In this document: positions 1 to 11,100 of the stretch, piece after piece
How the letters are laid out: every line of letters starts with the position of its first letter
Numbering within the stretch: position 1 is the stretch's first letter
NCBI GenBank assembly: GCA_012976225.1
Contig: JAAVVG010000002.1
Location: 806,001-870,000, forward strand
Direction: 5' to 3'
DNA length: 64,000 nt
Origin: Golubevia sp. BC0850
Lineage: Eukaryota; Basidiomycota; Exobasidiomycetes; Golubeviales; Golubeviaceae
Notes under the pieces: generated by a model
Told to the model about the DNA's origin: nothing
The model's input: the letters and a program-made list of their open reading frames with translations, nothing else
Databases searched by the model: none
Program-made: the position numbers and the translations under genes

Positions 1-961
1 CCACTTTGAATGTTTACTCTGTCAACTTCGAAGACAATCTGCTCGGGTAAGTGAATATCCGAGCCTGAAAGTATCAGTCCTCGGTTGCTGATGCTCTTTT
101 TGCCCCTTCTTTCTAGATATTCAACGTGGCCATGGGACTACGAGTCAAATCCGAACAATGATGGAGTCGTCTTCTTGTATTCCACAGTCCCAGGAGGTGA
201 GACAAAAACCTATTCTGATCCTTCGTCTTTTTTCGAAGCGTCACCTTGTATAGCGAACTGTTTTCACGAACCTGACTTCTCTCTTTCAGGTGACGCGGAA
301 GATTACAACCAGGGGAAGACTCTCGTGAGTACATCCGCTTCCACATACTCCGAATTGAGCTTCACTGACACAAAATCTCTCTATGGTTTTTGAAATAGGT
401 ACACGAGACTGGTCATTGGTTGAGTCTCTTCCACACCTTCCAAGGAGGTTGCGATGGAGATGGAGATCAAGTAGACGACACACCTCCTGAAGCTTCTCCC
501 ACAAGTGGCTGCCCATCAAAGAAAGACACATGCTCCGGCGACGACCTTCAGGACCCGATACATAATTTTGTGAGTCGCAAGGCAGGGAGATCAGGTAGTT
601 GAGATGTGGTGAAGCACGTAACGATTCTAGCCCATAGCTGACCAAACCTTCGTTTCTCATCCTGATCTGAACTTTTTCTCGTCGACTCTAGATGGTGAGT
701 CCTTGGTTTTAGAGAAATAGGTCTGTCATCATCTGGTGACGAAAAGCCTCACCCCCCCTCTTTTTTTCGCCTTCACTCTCTTTATCAGGACTACTCAATA
801 GATGAATGCTTAACAGAGTTTACAGAAGGTGAGTGACTGAACATCAAAAATTCCAAAGTGCTCAAGTCGTTTAAGTCTCCTGACAACTCTTTCCAACCCT
901 CCATTTTGCAGGTCAAGCAATTCGAATGAGCGCGTTGGCATCCCAGTACCGAGGCTTGTGA
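1..961 (+). CDS. Secreted M43 (pappalysin-like) metalloprotease, 3' part
   Basis: Extracellular zinc protease of the M43/MEP1 type, cut by the window edge. Proposed exons: 1-46, 117-196, 290-324, 399-569, 692-694, 789-828 and 912-961, all with GT-AG borders and a continuous frame. The fourth exon carries the zinc site HETGHWLSLFH (HExxHxxGxxH class, with Ser in place of the usual Gly), followed by a run of acidic residues and DDTP. After it come HNF, the Met-turn MDYS and then CLTEFTEGQAIRM, all in the order usual for this family. The Met of MDYS comes from an exon of only three bases (692-694). The stop is at 959-961. The signal peptide and prodomain lie outside the window. The family is secreted and acts on extracellular protein. 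The assignment is secure; the specific substrate is unknown. Confidence 0.9.
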
Positions 962-1287
962 ACGAACATATACCACATTAACAGCAGATTGTATTCATTT
1001 CTTCACGTACACTTTCTTTCAATTCGATTCACCCCATCTCCAAGGCCTTTGAACAAGCATGCCAACTTCTCAGACGTTCAAGCTCCTCTGAAACTGTCAA
1101 TTCAAGAGTGTCGAAGAGACGAGAAGATAGAAGCTACAGATTTGACGGATTGATAGAAATACAAGAACTCTGGGGGTGACGTAAGTGCTTGAGAACAGCG
1201 ATGGAGACTTAAAAAAGAAGAAGTCGAGAGACGAGAGTGATGGAGAGAGCTATATTGATCAAGGGAAGAAGAGAAGGGGCGTAGATT
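962..1287. other. Convergent 3' intergenic region
   Basis: This stretch lies between the stop codon of the plus-strand protease and the stop codon of the minus-strand nuclease. It should hold the 3' untranslated ends of both. I see no convincing coding frame, repeat or RNA gene in it. Confidence 0.6.
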
Positions 1288-4066
1288 CTAAGATCCCGAA
1301 GGTTTCCAACTAGCAATCGGTCCACCTACCCCGTCGTTAAAGAAGTCTTTTCCAAACGAAGGGATTTCCTCCGACCCATTCGAGATTTCTAGTTCAGTCA
1401 AAGAATTGAGAGAATCATAATGAGCTTCTGAAAGATAAGATCTAAAACTGACGTCATGTGATTTCATGAACTCGGCTACTTTAAAGTGGTCATAAGTCCA
1501 AGGAGAAGAAGAAGAAGGGTCTTGAGGTTGAATCTGAGGTTGCGTTTCCGAAGGTTTTGATTTAGAAGCTTTGGGATAGAATCTTCTCATTTTAGATAGA
1601 AAACTCTCGTTGAGATCTTTGTTCGATGTTTCTTCTGAAGAAAGACGAGAGTTTCGTTTCTCGTCCTTGGGCGGCTCGTTCGAGATCTCCGAAAAAGGTG
1701 AAGAAGCTCCCAAAGTCCTTTCTCCAGTTCCCCAAGAAAGTCTTCCCCCTAATCGATTGACTCCAGGTGTGTTTCTAAAAACTCCTCTAGCAGCATTCAA
1801 TTCTTTTGAATATTCCCTCCAAGTCAAACCTTCCGGAGGTCGATATTTTGAGGGAGAAGATCTCAGAAGATGCGGGATCGAGGGATGTTCGCTGTGAGAT
1901 GAGAAAAGGAGTCGAAGTCAGAACACGGATCGATTAGCAAGGCTGAGAATTTCCAAGTCTGAAAGAGGGAAAAAGAAGAAAAGGAAAGAACAGGGGAAAG
2001 GAAGATGCTTTTCAAGACACGAAGGAAAAGAAAACTAACTCACTGTATCAACTTCAAAGCAGTCTTACTTCCAACACCTTTAATAGTTCTATTGAAATCA
2101 GTTCCACAAAGTAGAGCGAAATCCATCATTTTCCTCCTTGATTCGTTTTCTAATTTCTCTAATTCAATTTGATGATTTGATTTCTTTTGAGTGATTGGTT
2201 CTGAAGAATTTGTAGAAGTACTTTCAGAATTTGAAGAACCAGATTCCAAAGTTGAAGCAATCTTTGAATTTGAACCTGGATCCGAATTCTCAAAATTTGA
2301 ATCCTCCGGCTTGAAAGATAAAACCGGACTGGCAACCTCATAGAGACTTTCATCCTTCCATTGACTTTTGATCTTGCCAACCGGAAACAACTCTTCCCTA
2401 ACTCTCCTACTATCAACAATTTCCAATCCACTCTTCCCAATCAATCCTCTAAGCAAAGGAACTTCATATAAAACCACATCTGAATCTTCACTCCCAACTA
2501 AATCGGCATGACCATTTTTGACCAACATAGAAGCCAAAGCTTCTGCTTCATGAGGTTTCCCACCGCTGACACCACCTTTCCCAGTCCATAAAACTGGAAC
2601 TCCCATTAAGGATGATAGAGTTGCACAATCAGCGTAGAGAGATGATGGGAAGGGAGATGAAGATTTTGTGTATGAATTAAGGAGAGAGGCGTTTTGAGAG
2701 GTGAGGGTTTGGAGAGAAAGTGCTTGAAGATGACTGGAGGGAGAACTGGAATGGTTGGAAAAGAAACTGGAGTAGATTGAGGATTCTAAGGAAGTCAATT
2801 TTGATTGAGCATAGGTTTCGGAAGTCGTTGAAGACAGGAGAGAGGAATTCAATTCTGGGTCAAAGACGAATTCATCATCTGTTTCGTGTGAGGAGTGATA
2901 ATTGGTCTCTTCATCATTGAAAGTGGAGAAAGTTGAAGATGAAGTGGAAGATGAAGTTGAAGATAAAGATTTTTGAAAATCGAGCTTTAGTCTCTGGAGA
3001 CTTTTAGCTAAAGCAAAGGGAGTTGAAGTTTGAGATTCTAGGATAGTGAACCAGTTTTCTAATTTTGAGAAATCCAAATCTATGTCTTTATCTAATAAAG
3101 TTGAGTCTGAATCTATTGAGATTGAAGGGGAGAGTGATTCGAGATAGACTTGATCTGAAAGTTGAGGCTGAGGTATGGATTCAATCCCTTTCGAAAGGAA
3201 AGTTTCTTGCCCATCACCTTCTTGAAAAAGTTCATTAGCGTGATAGCTGAAAGAATCACCATTTTCATCCTGTTGAAAGAAAGAAGAAAGCAGCTCTCTC
3301 TTATCCCTTTCCTTGGCCATCTCCATCTCCTTTCCCCTCTCCCTCTCCCAACCACCCAACAACCTCCCAACAACTCTCTTCTGATCCTCATTCAAATTTT
3401 CCCAAACCTCTATCATTTTTCTCAACTCCCTCAATCTTTGTTTCCTTCTAATCTCCACTTTCCCTCTTTTCCCAGCCATTTCTCTCTTTTCTCTCCTTTT
3501 CTTTTGTTCCCTTGCTTTTTGGGGGATTCTGGTGGAAGGATTATCAAAGATCATGATTGGATAAATTTGATTTGATTGTAAGGAGAGAAGTAGACGATGA
3601 ATTCCTATCAGGTGTCTGGACGGATGAGGATGTTCTGTGAAATGTAACTTTTGGGAGAGAAGAGTTGCGTCGCTGATGGGGAACGGGATGGAATGAGATG
3701 GGATTAAGGATGACAACAGGTAAAGTAGATCAAGATAGAAGAGAGGAGAGGAAGGAATGCAGTTGAAGGTCCAAGTTGGTAAGACAGACATTCGAATCTA
3801 TCTGAGATTGAGATTGACTTACATTGCTAATCTACAACCTCTTAAAGCTGCCAAATTCGGTGGATAGTACACCGCATTCGGACTGAAAAGAAAAACGCGA
3901 CAAGAGGGAAGAAAGTAAGGAAAGGAGAGGAAAGGGTTAGGCCAGAGTAGAGGAGTAGAACGAGCAGTAGGTCGGCTCAGCTCAGCTCAAGTGGATCTTC
4001 TTACCATTTCTCGTGAATGATTGGGAAGATTCCTTTAATCCCATTCAACACTGAACTGGATCTCAT
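1288..4066 (-). CDS. Rad2/XPG/FEN1-family structure-specific nuclease
   Basis: Predicted metal-dependent nuclease. Exons read 4066-4005, 3882-3823, 3672-2044 and 1891-1288, giving 784 residues in one frame. N-region: GIKGIFPIIHEKCP, then LRGCRLAID with the first catalytic Asp (about residue 42), then PIMIFD with the second. A long Ser-rich insert separates the N and I regions, as in other fungal members. I-region: EAEALASMLVKNG, then GSEDSDVVLY with the paired Asp residues. Next is the helix-two-turn-helix LCGTDFNRTIKGVGSKTALK. The C-terminal 200 residues are disordered and then unfamiliar. It differs from Fen1 and Exo1 in its insert and is closer to the Rad2-like proteins of filamentous fungi; its DNA substrate is not known. 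The start is odd: family members begin Met-Gly, but here GIKG is preceded by MRSSSVLN, and an ATG sits one base out of frame at 4044-4042. Confidence 0.85.
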
Positions 4067-4301
4067 CCACAATTCTTGGTTGGCATCCACTGATTCAGCA
4101 CAATCGCATCAAGTGTTGTTCTCCATAGCAACGTGGCAACACGCGTCTTTTCTCGCACTGGACCCCTTTGGAATTCTAAGCTTCTCGAAATCTGTTCCGA
4201 TTGCATACATTACTATTTGTCAAGATTCAAATTGAACTTCTAGGAAATTATTAGTTTCAGAATTCTTGAAATCGGGAGCTGAATGAGCTAGATGTGCCAT
4301 T

Positions 4302-4637
4302 TCATAATTCTTTCCTCTGATCTTGACTCCAATGATTTCCCAAAAGAGCTCCAACAAATCTGTCAACCTGGAGGAGATGGTAGAAGTATGGATTCATGGC
4401 TAAATCTCTGGAGTGCATCTGTAGTGGGAAACCTTCTGGTAGCTTTTCTTCAATAGCATTTGCAATTTCGGAATCGGTTAAATCAGTGGGAGTTCCTTGA
4501 GTGAAACTTATAGCATTTGGAATGGGTGCAGCTGCCCATGGTCTACGTCTAGTTGCGGCTTGGGTTTGAGGAACTGCAGCTCCATAATTCAAGGTTGGTT
4601 TTGGATTGGGATTTGCCAGAATTTCCATCGAAGCCAT
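4302..4637 (-). CDS. Small hypothetical protein, 111 residues
   Basis: A single uninterrupted frame of 111 codons begins at an ATG that diverges from the cystathionine enzyme across 186 bases. The sequence starts MASMEILANPNPKP, has an Ala/Pro-rich middle with RRRPWAAAP, and ends with a more ordered stretch (LTDSEIANAIEEKLPEGFPL, then a short aromatic segment). There is no signal peptide, membrane helix or motif that I recognise. The length, the codon use like its neighbours and the divergent promoter make it a plausible gene rather than a chance frame. A short intron near the 3' end cannot be excluded, because an AG acceptor context occurs around 4360. No function can be given. Confidence 0.55.
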   Translation of the reverse strand: MASMEILANPNPKPTLNYGAAVPQTQAATRRRPWAAAPIPNAISFTQGTPTDLTDSEIANAIEEKLPEGFPLQMHSRDLAMNPYFYHLLQVDRFVGALLGNHWSQDQRKEL

Positions 4638-4746
4638 CTTTATCTTCCAGTCTATCGCTGACCATCTCAGCTCGCAATAAAGGAAAAAAATGGCAATTTC
4701 GTTACAAGCTATCGAGTCATAGCGGATGAAAGTTTCAAGAAGGTTC

Positions 4747-4753
4747 TCACGTG
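4747..4753. promoter_or_regulatory. TCACGTG E-box (Cbf1-type) upstream of the cystathionine enzyme
   Basis: TCACGTG lies 71 bases before the ATG at 4824 and just upstream of a TATA-like element. In yeasts TCACGTG is the Cbf1 (CDEI) site found at sulphur amino acid genes, which fits the downstream gene. The motif is seen directly; its use here is inferred. Confidence 0.5.
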
Positions 4754-4759
4754 GTTCCT

Positions 4760-4767
4760 CTATAAAC
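4760..4767 (+). promoter_or_regulatory. TATA-like box
   Basis: CTATAAAC lies about 57 bases before the start codon at 4824 and 10 bases after the E-box. It is followed by a pyrimidine-rich leader. The spacing implies a very short 5' leader if it is used. Confidence 0.45.
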
Positions 4768-4823
4768 AGAAGGTCGAGAACTTTTTCTCCTTCTCTTTTG
4801 TTCCCACAACCTTCTTCTCCAAG

Positions 4824-6542
4824 ATGCCTCTTCCAAAACCAGCCTTCTCAACCGCTTCCTTGCATCTAGATGAACCTCATCATGATATCAACTCAAACGA
4901 GCCGGTAGCTCCATCTTTACAGTTCACAAGTACCTACAGAACTATTCATCCTTCTTCTGACTTGGCAAGACAAGTCCTAGAAGAAGGTGAGGAGTCAATC
5001 GACTTCCAAAGACCAGAAGCTCATATCTACAGTAGATACACCAGTGAGACTCGTTCAAGAGCTGAACAGGTTTTGTGTGGTTTGATGGCGAGTCAACAAA
5101 TGAACGAAAGGACGAACCTATATCTCACAAGTCAGCCTTTTCTTGCTCACTATCTTCTTCAACTTCTCTCTTTTCTCCCTCAGAAAGGTCACGCATTGAC
5201 TTATTCATGTGGTTTGAGTGCTGCATTCGCTGCTGTCACTCACTATGCTCCAAAGATGATTGCCATAAGAAAAGGATACTTCGGCTGTCACGAGTCTTTT
5301 CATCTTTATATGCGTAGTCATCCTGATGTCAAGATGATCGATTTAGATGACGAATATCCATCCGATGAAGCTACCAAGGAAGGAGAAGTCACCAGAGGTC
5401 GTATCTTGGTTTGGGTGGAAACCCCTCTCAACCCAACTGGAGAAGCCAGAGACTTGGCTCACTATGCAGAAAAGGTAAGCCTTTTCGTGTTGCCTTTTCA
5501 CCTATCTCTAGAGTTCAGTGTTTGTTGACCAAGTATTGTTTTCCCTCTCCTCTTCTTCGACAGGCTCACAAAGCAGGTGGTTATCTCGCTTGTGATTCGA
5601 CTTTCGGTCCACCACCACTTCAAAATCCATTCGATCAAGGTGTGGACATGGTCATGCATTCGGCTACTAAGTACTTTGGTGGTCATTCAGATCTTCTATC
5701 GGGCGTTTTAGCTGTCAAAACCAAAGAAGAATGCTGTCAAGTGAGTCTTTGACACCTTTTCTTACTCGCCTTCGTCCCATCTAGGAAAAGCCTTTTGCTC
5801 AACGGAACATCTCACGGAATATCTTTCATTCCTTTCTCATCTAGCTCTGGCATGATCGTACCTATTTAGGATCAGTTCCAGGGAATCTAGAAGCTTGGTT
5901 ATTACTTCGTTCTCTCCGAACCTTATCAGTCAGAGTCTTACAACAGTCTAAAACTGCAACTTCTTTAGCTTCTTGGTTACATTCTTTAACCTTTACCACT
6001 TCTAATCCAAGTTCTAACCCTTTAGATGAAGAGTTCAAGAATGGAAAGTTCATTAATAGAGTTTGGCATGCATCACTTCAAGTTAGGGATCCAAAAGATA
6101 AAGACCCTTCTCCAAATCCAAGACCTGTGGATGCTTCACCTGATTTCGATCCTAAGGAACAAATGAAAGGTGGATGGCCTGCTTGCTTTTCTATTAGATT
6201 AAATAAACCTGAACAGGCTAAATGGATTCCTTTTAAGACTTCTTACTTCACTGTGAGTTGAACCTCAAGGACCTGTTGTTCCGGAAGCGTTGATTTTTCT
6301 TGTCTCGAATTTCTTATCCTCTTTCATCGCTGCTTCATTGTCTCGTTCATCACTCACAGCCAGCAACTTCTTTAGGGGGAGTTGAATCTCTACTCGAATG
6401 GAGAGTTTCTGCGGAACCAAGCGAGGATCCAGCTCTACTTCGTGTTTCGGTTGGGCTGGAAGATATCGAAGACCTCAAAGCAGACTTGAGAAATTCTCTA
6501 CGTGAAATTTCAAAGATGGAAAGGGAAGGTTCATTGAAATGA
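4824..6542 (+). CDS. Cystathionine gamma-synthase/lyase-like PLP enzyme
   Basis: Pyridoxal-phosphate enzyme of the Cys/Met metabolism family, acting on cystathionine-type substrates in transsulfuration. Exons 4824-5087, 5184-5474, 5564-5740, 5845-6252 and 6360-6542 give 440 residues. Recognisable parts: [15 protein letters not shown] near the N terminus; the phosphate-binding stretch [32 protein letters not shown] with the cofactor Asp; and [11 protein letters not shown] with the Schiff-base Lys (about residue 221). The C-terminal [13 protein letters not shown] and [10 protein letters not shown] match the yeast YHR112C-like group better than Str2 or Str3, so the exact reaction is uncertain. 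The first intron appears to use a GC donor (5088). Without it the frame stays open but adds 32 residues inside the cofactor fold. An E-box and a TATA-like box precede the gene. Confidence 0.88.
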
Positions 6543-8160
6543 TTTCGAAGCGAACCCTATTTTAAAAGCATGATAGATGATTTTGTGTAGTTAAAGTAGA
6601 AATTTCAGACCTCAGAAAACAACCCGAAAGTATCCAAATCGGTGCGATGTTCTGGCGATGCTATGGCGATGTTCTGGCGGTGGATCAAGCTAGAAAGGAG
6701 GTAGCTTTACTTCTTTCTTCTTCCCTTCTTTTCAAACGAGATAAGACTAAGTAATTGAAATTTCGACAGTAAATGTAATGCAAAGATACACAGTGGATGT
6801 AAGAAGCTATAGAAAAATTGAGCAATAGTAACAGAAAGGAGAAGGTGTCTTGTAAAGAGAATGGGACTTTCAGAACAAAGTACGAAACAAGTGAAGAGAG
6901 AGAGAAGACTTTGACCTTTGGCTTCTGACTTAGCTAGGAAGACAGAGAACAAAACAGACTTACCAGAGTGACTGAGCAGATGAGAAAGTTGGAAGGAAGA
7001 GAAAGGAGAAGAGAGGATAGCAAAAGTCAGCATACATTCTACAAAGAGGGTTCTTCGCATCTCATCAGAGACCTTGATGTAGAGTCTTATCGGCTCCTAC
7101 AGATCGAATTTGACTCCAGCTGATAGCGAAGGGAATAGCTGAGGTGAGCAAGAGGGGAGAAGAAATGCAGAGTGAGTGGCGAATGAGTGGGTGCATACAA
7201 TAGCTGATGCTCAAAGCTCAGCTGAAGGAGTTACTCACTCAGAAAGAGTTTAAGTTGCAAAAAAGATGAGATATTCCTGTTGGCTTCAACAGTGAGAGAA
7301 AGGAGTGGGGGTTGTCGAGGAAGAAGGAAAGACTAGGTCAACCATCAACAAGAGCGAGCGACCCACTCATTCGTTGTCGAAACGTATCGATAAGAGTGCT
7401 GCTAACGACAACCGCCAGAAAGTCGCCAGTCGCCAGCTGCTCGCCAGTAGTTCGCAGGAGTAACTTTACTGAGGAGGCAGTGAGGCTGGCATTTAACCCT
7501 CCCCCCCTCTTTTCTCTCCTACTTTATCTAAGTTCACTCTATCTTTAAGAATTGAATGCAATCGGAATGCTTTCAGTCCATGGAATGAGTAAAGAAGCCT
7601 TTCAACTCGACCGGTAGTCCTTTGTCCTTGCACTGCATGTGTCCCGTCCCTGCTTTGAGACTCGAGTGATTCTTCCTCTTGTCTCCCTCTTACAACAGCC
7701 GCAGCGACGGTTAAGAAAGCTCCCTCTAGACTTCAAAGGTTTCAAGAACTTCATTTTGGTCACCTATCTCTCAACTTCACTACTTCCCAACCTTGAACTT
7801 CTTGCAGTATCTTTGCTTCAAGCCACTTTCCAGGCCAGAGCCAGAGCCAGTCTTAATCTCTCGCTTCTTCCTGACTCTGCTGCCCTTACAACCACCCACA
7901 CTCTTTACCTCAAAGTCTTCTTATCTTTCGTTTCCTTCTTCTAATCTCTTCTATCAACTCTGCTCTCTTAATTGGTTAATCTCCTTCACTCTCTCTCCAA
8001 GTCTACTTCTCTCTTCCGCAAGATCAATCTGAGTTCCAATTTTTCTACTAAGTCCTCTCACTCACTCACTCTCTCTCTCTTCACCCACCTACTTTCTAGT
8101 CCAACTAGCTCTTGTTCACTCCTTTCCATAGATTGATTTTATCAATCTAACTTCTGTTCA
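6543..8160. other. Long intergenic region and pyrimidine-rich leader
   Basis: About 1.6 kb separates the cystathionine enzyme from the CENP-B-like gene. At 6646-6678 an 11-base unit (CGATGTTCTGG) occurs three times in tandem, the middle copy with two changes. From about 7620 to 8160 the plus strand is strongly C/T-rich, as expected of a long 5' leader and promoter for the large downstream gene. Open frames here are short and lack domain features. I see no supported gene. Confidence 0.5.
6646..6678. repeat. Three tandem copies of an 11-base unit
   Basis: CGATGTTCTGG, CGATGCTATGG and CGATGTTCTGG follow one another directly downstream of the cystathionine enzyme. The outer copies are identical. 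The run is short and non-coding; its role is unknown. Confidence 0.7.
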
Positions 8161-11100
8161 ATGCCCCTCACCCGAAATCAAGCCAGTAATCGGTCATTTG
8201 GAGGAGGGCAAGAGAGTCATCATCAACAGCAACAGCAAAATCAACATTCACAAAATGAATTGGAACAGTTGAGTTTACAGTTGGATTTGGAAATGAATGG
8301 AGAGGAGGCCTCAATGCAGCAACAGCAGGGTGCAACATCTTCTACTTCAGGTAGAATCGGCTTAACCAATTCTAGTCACAGTCATAACCCATTTTTACCA
8401 GCTGGACATGGTGGGTTGTTCGATTCTAGAAATGCAGGGAATGGAAATGAGAATGGAAGAGGAGGCGAGAGGAATGGAAAGGGAGATGGAGGGGAGCTTG
8501 GAAGAGATTCTCAAGATCAAGATGAAATGATGCAAGGACTACGTTTAGAACTCATTAACGCTACTTCTGAAAATGATGAGAATTCTAGAAATTTAGAGTC
8601 GCACAGTCAGAATCTTTCGAATCTTGAATCAAGGAATCGAAGAATGATTGGTGGAGGAGGGACCTCTTCTGGAACAAGTCAATCTCATCCTAGCATCAAG
8701 ACCAACTCTAGTTCCAACTCGAATGAGAATCAATTTCTAGATTTGAATCCCTCTTCCAATAGAAATCTTCAGCAACATCAATCTGGGGCGGGAAGTGGTA
8801 GTGGAGGTCATTCTTTGGGTGAAGGTAGACCTAGATCTACTACTACCGATGGTGACTTTTTTGGTCATCATCTTCCTTCTAATCATGATCATTCGGAAAA
8901 AAATCTCAATTCTATTTCCAGACCTCAATCTCCGTTTTCTATTGATCCGATTCGGGGTCATGGACATCATCCAACTCATCAGAATCAGAATGGAAGCCAG
9001 AATCAAGGTCATAGACCGCAGTCGCATCAAGATGAGCTGGAGAATGAGGTCGGTGGAGTTGAGGTGAGTCTTTATTTTCTTTCTAAGCTTTTGGGGAATA
9101 ACCTCTGAACCTCTACTTCCTAAAAGAGGAGAATGGAGAGTAAGTAGAACAAGTTGACTGACTTTCACCCGCCTCCCCTCCGTCTTTTCCCTTTCCGATA
9201 CATCTCCTCTCTCCCCCCTTTTTGACTTTCCCTAAACCTTTTCAAACCACAATAGAATTCTCAAATCTCGCCCTCTATCATACCTTCAAGACCTCAAAGT
9301 CGGCAATCCATTCTACGCAACTTCGCCTTTTCCAACGACGGTCAATCTCCAATTCAATCAGCTTCTTCCTCTTCTCAGCCTTCATCCCAAAACTCCAACA
9401 CTGGGACAAACCGAAATGAAAGGAACAGCGGAAACGTATCAAGACATCAACATTCAAGCAGTCTAGGTCAAATTGGAGAGAGTCTGTCAATGAATGACCA
9501 CCACGGTAGAGATAACCTCTTCCAGTTGGATGACCCTCAATTCTCTAATGATAGAGCTTCTCAACATCGAAATTCTAATGCTAATGGATCATTGTTCAAT
9601 AGACCTCCAGGTTTGAGTAGAGTTTTTAGTGGTCCAGTTGGAAACAATCACTTCAATCATAATAATACTGTTTTTGGAATCGGTTCTTTAGATAATGACA
9701 GTGCTAATCAAGCTAATATTCAAGGAGTTCAAGATATGGATTTAAGAAGTCCTACTGATAATGGGTTTGGTGGATCTCAATCTATCTCAAATGGAAATGG
9801 AAACGGAAACGGAAACGGTCAAATCTCAAGATTTTCGAATTCGTTCAGAAACTCTTTGATTCAGAAAAGTATTTCCTCTGATACTCATTTTAGTAACAAC
9901 AATTCTCGTCCTCCTCCAAGGTCTTCAAATTCAACTTCTACTCTGATTTCTTTGGTCGGTGGTGGATCTCAACCTCTACCTGGTTCTGGTTCGACAGGTT
10001 CGAACGGAAACCCCCAAGGGAACTCTCAATCTAATCTAGGTTCTCAGGGAAACAATGAGAATTCCAACGAGATGCCAAATTTCAGTAGACATCAACAGAT
10101 GGTTGGATCTCAACCTGCTGTGGTGAAAAGTAGAAGATCTTCTAGGCAAGATGAAGATGGTAACCTTGCTGCGAAACATCAACAAACAGGAAACAATGAG
10201 AATGAAGCTGTTGGCTCTTTTCCACTCTTTGGAAATTTCAAAACTCCGTTTCAAGACTCTAGAGCTGTTGGAAACTCTGATGAGATCCAAATCGATAACC
10301 ATCAACTCTCAAGTCTGAATGCTCTGGATTCTTCTTCAATCCCGAATCAATCTCAAATTTCACCGAATGCAACTCCTAGACTCCCATCAAATCAACCCAT
10401 CGATTACTCACGTCCAGTCTCTGAAATATTGGCTCAAAAACACCCTTCTGAGAGGGAGGAAATACTGGATCTTATCGATTATATCGACAAGTTCAACTCT
10501 GATGGGAATGAAAGGAAGAAGTATCTGACTGATATCGAAAGGAAAAGAATCTGTCAACATTTAGAGGCTTATCCTGGAGCTCAGCAAACAGCTGTTGGAT
10601 CTCTTTTTGGAATGGATAGAAGTAACATCAGCAAGATTTGCTCTCATAGTGCTAAGTGGTTGGATGTTGATGATGAACCTTCTAACAGAGGGTGAGTTCT
10701 TACTTTTTTTTGACCTGTTCTCACGAGATTTGCACTGACTTTTTCCTTCAATCTACTCTCTCTATCGTAAAGCGGTCATACCGTTCCACCTCACGACGCT
10801 CTTCTTTCGGTTCTTCGAGAATCACATTCATGGTTAAAAGACATGTCTCATCTCGGGATCGATGTTTCAGAATCTCATTTAAAACAGAGGATTCCTTTCT
10901 TCGCTTACAACGCAGGTTTCGATTCAAGAAACGCCACCTCTTGGAACGACTGGTTAGCCAGATATGTCGAAAGGATTACTGTCAAGGAATGTTCGTTGAA
11001 CAGCTGGATAGATTATCCTGGTTCCAGAACTACTAGAAAGAAAGATGGAAAGGGAAGAGGAAAGGGGCACAGCAAGGGAGGAAAGAGAAAAGGAATCGAC

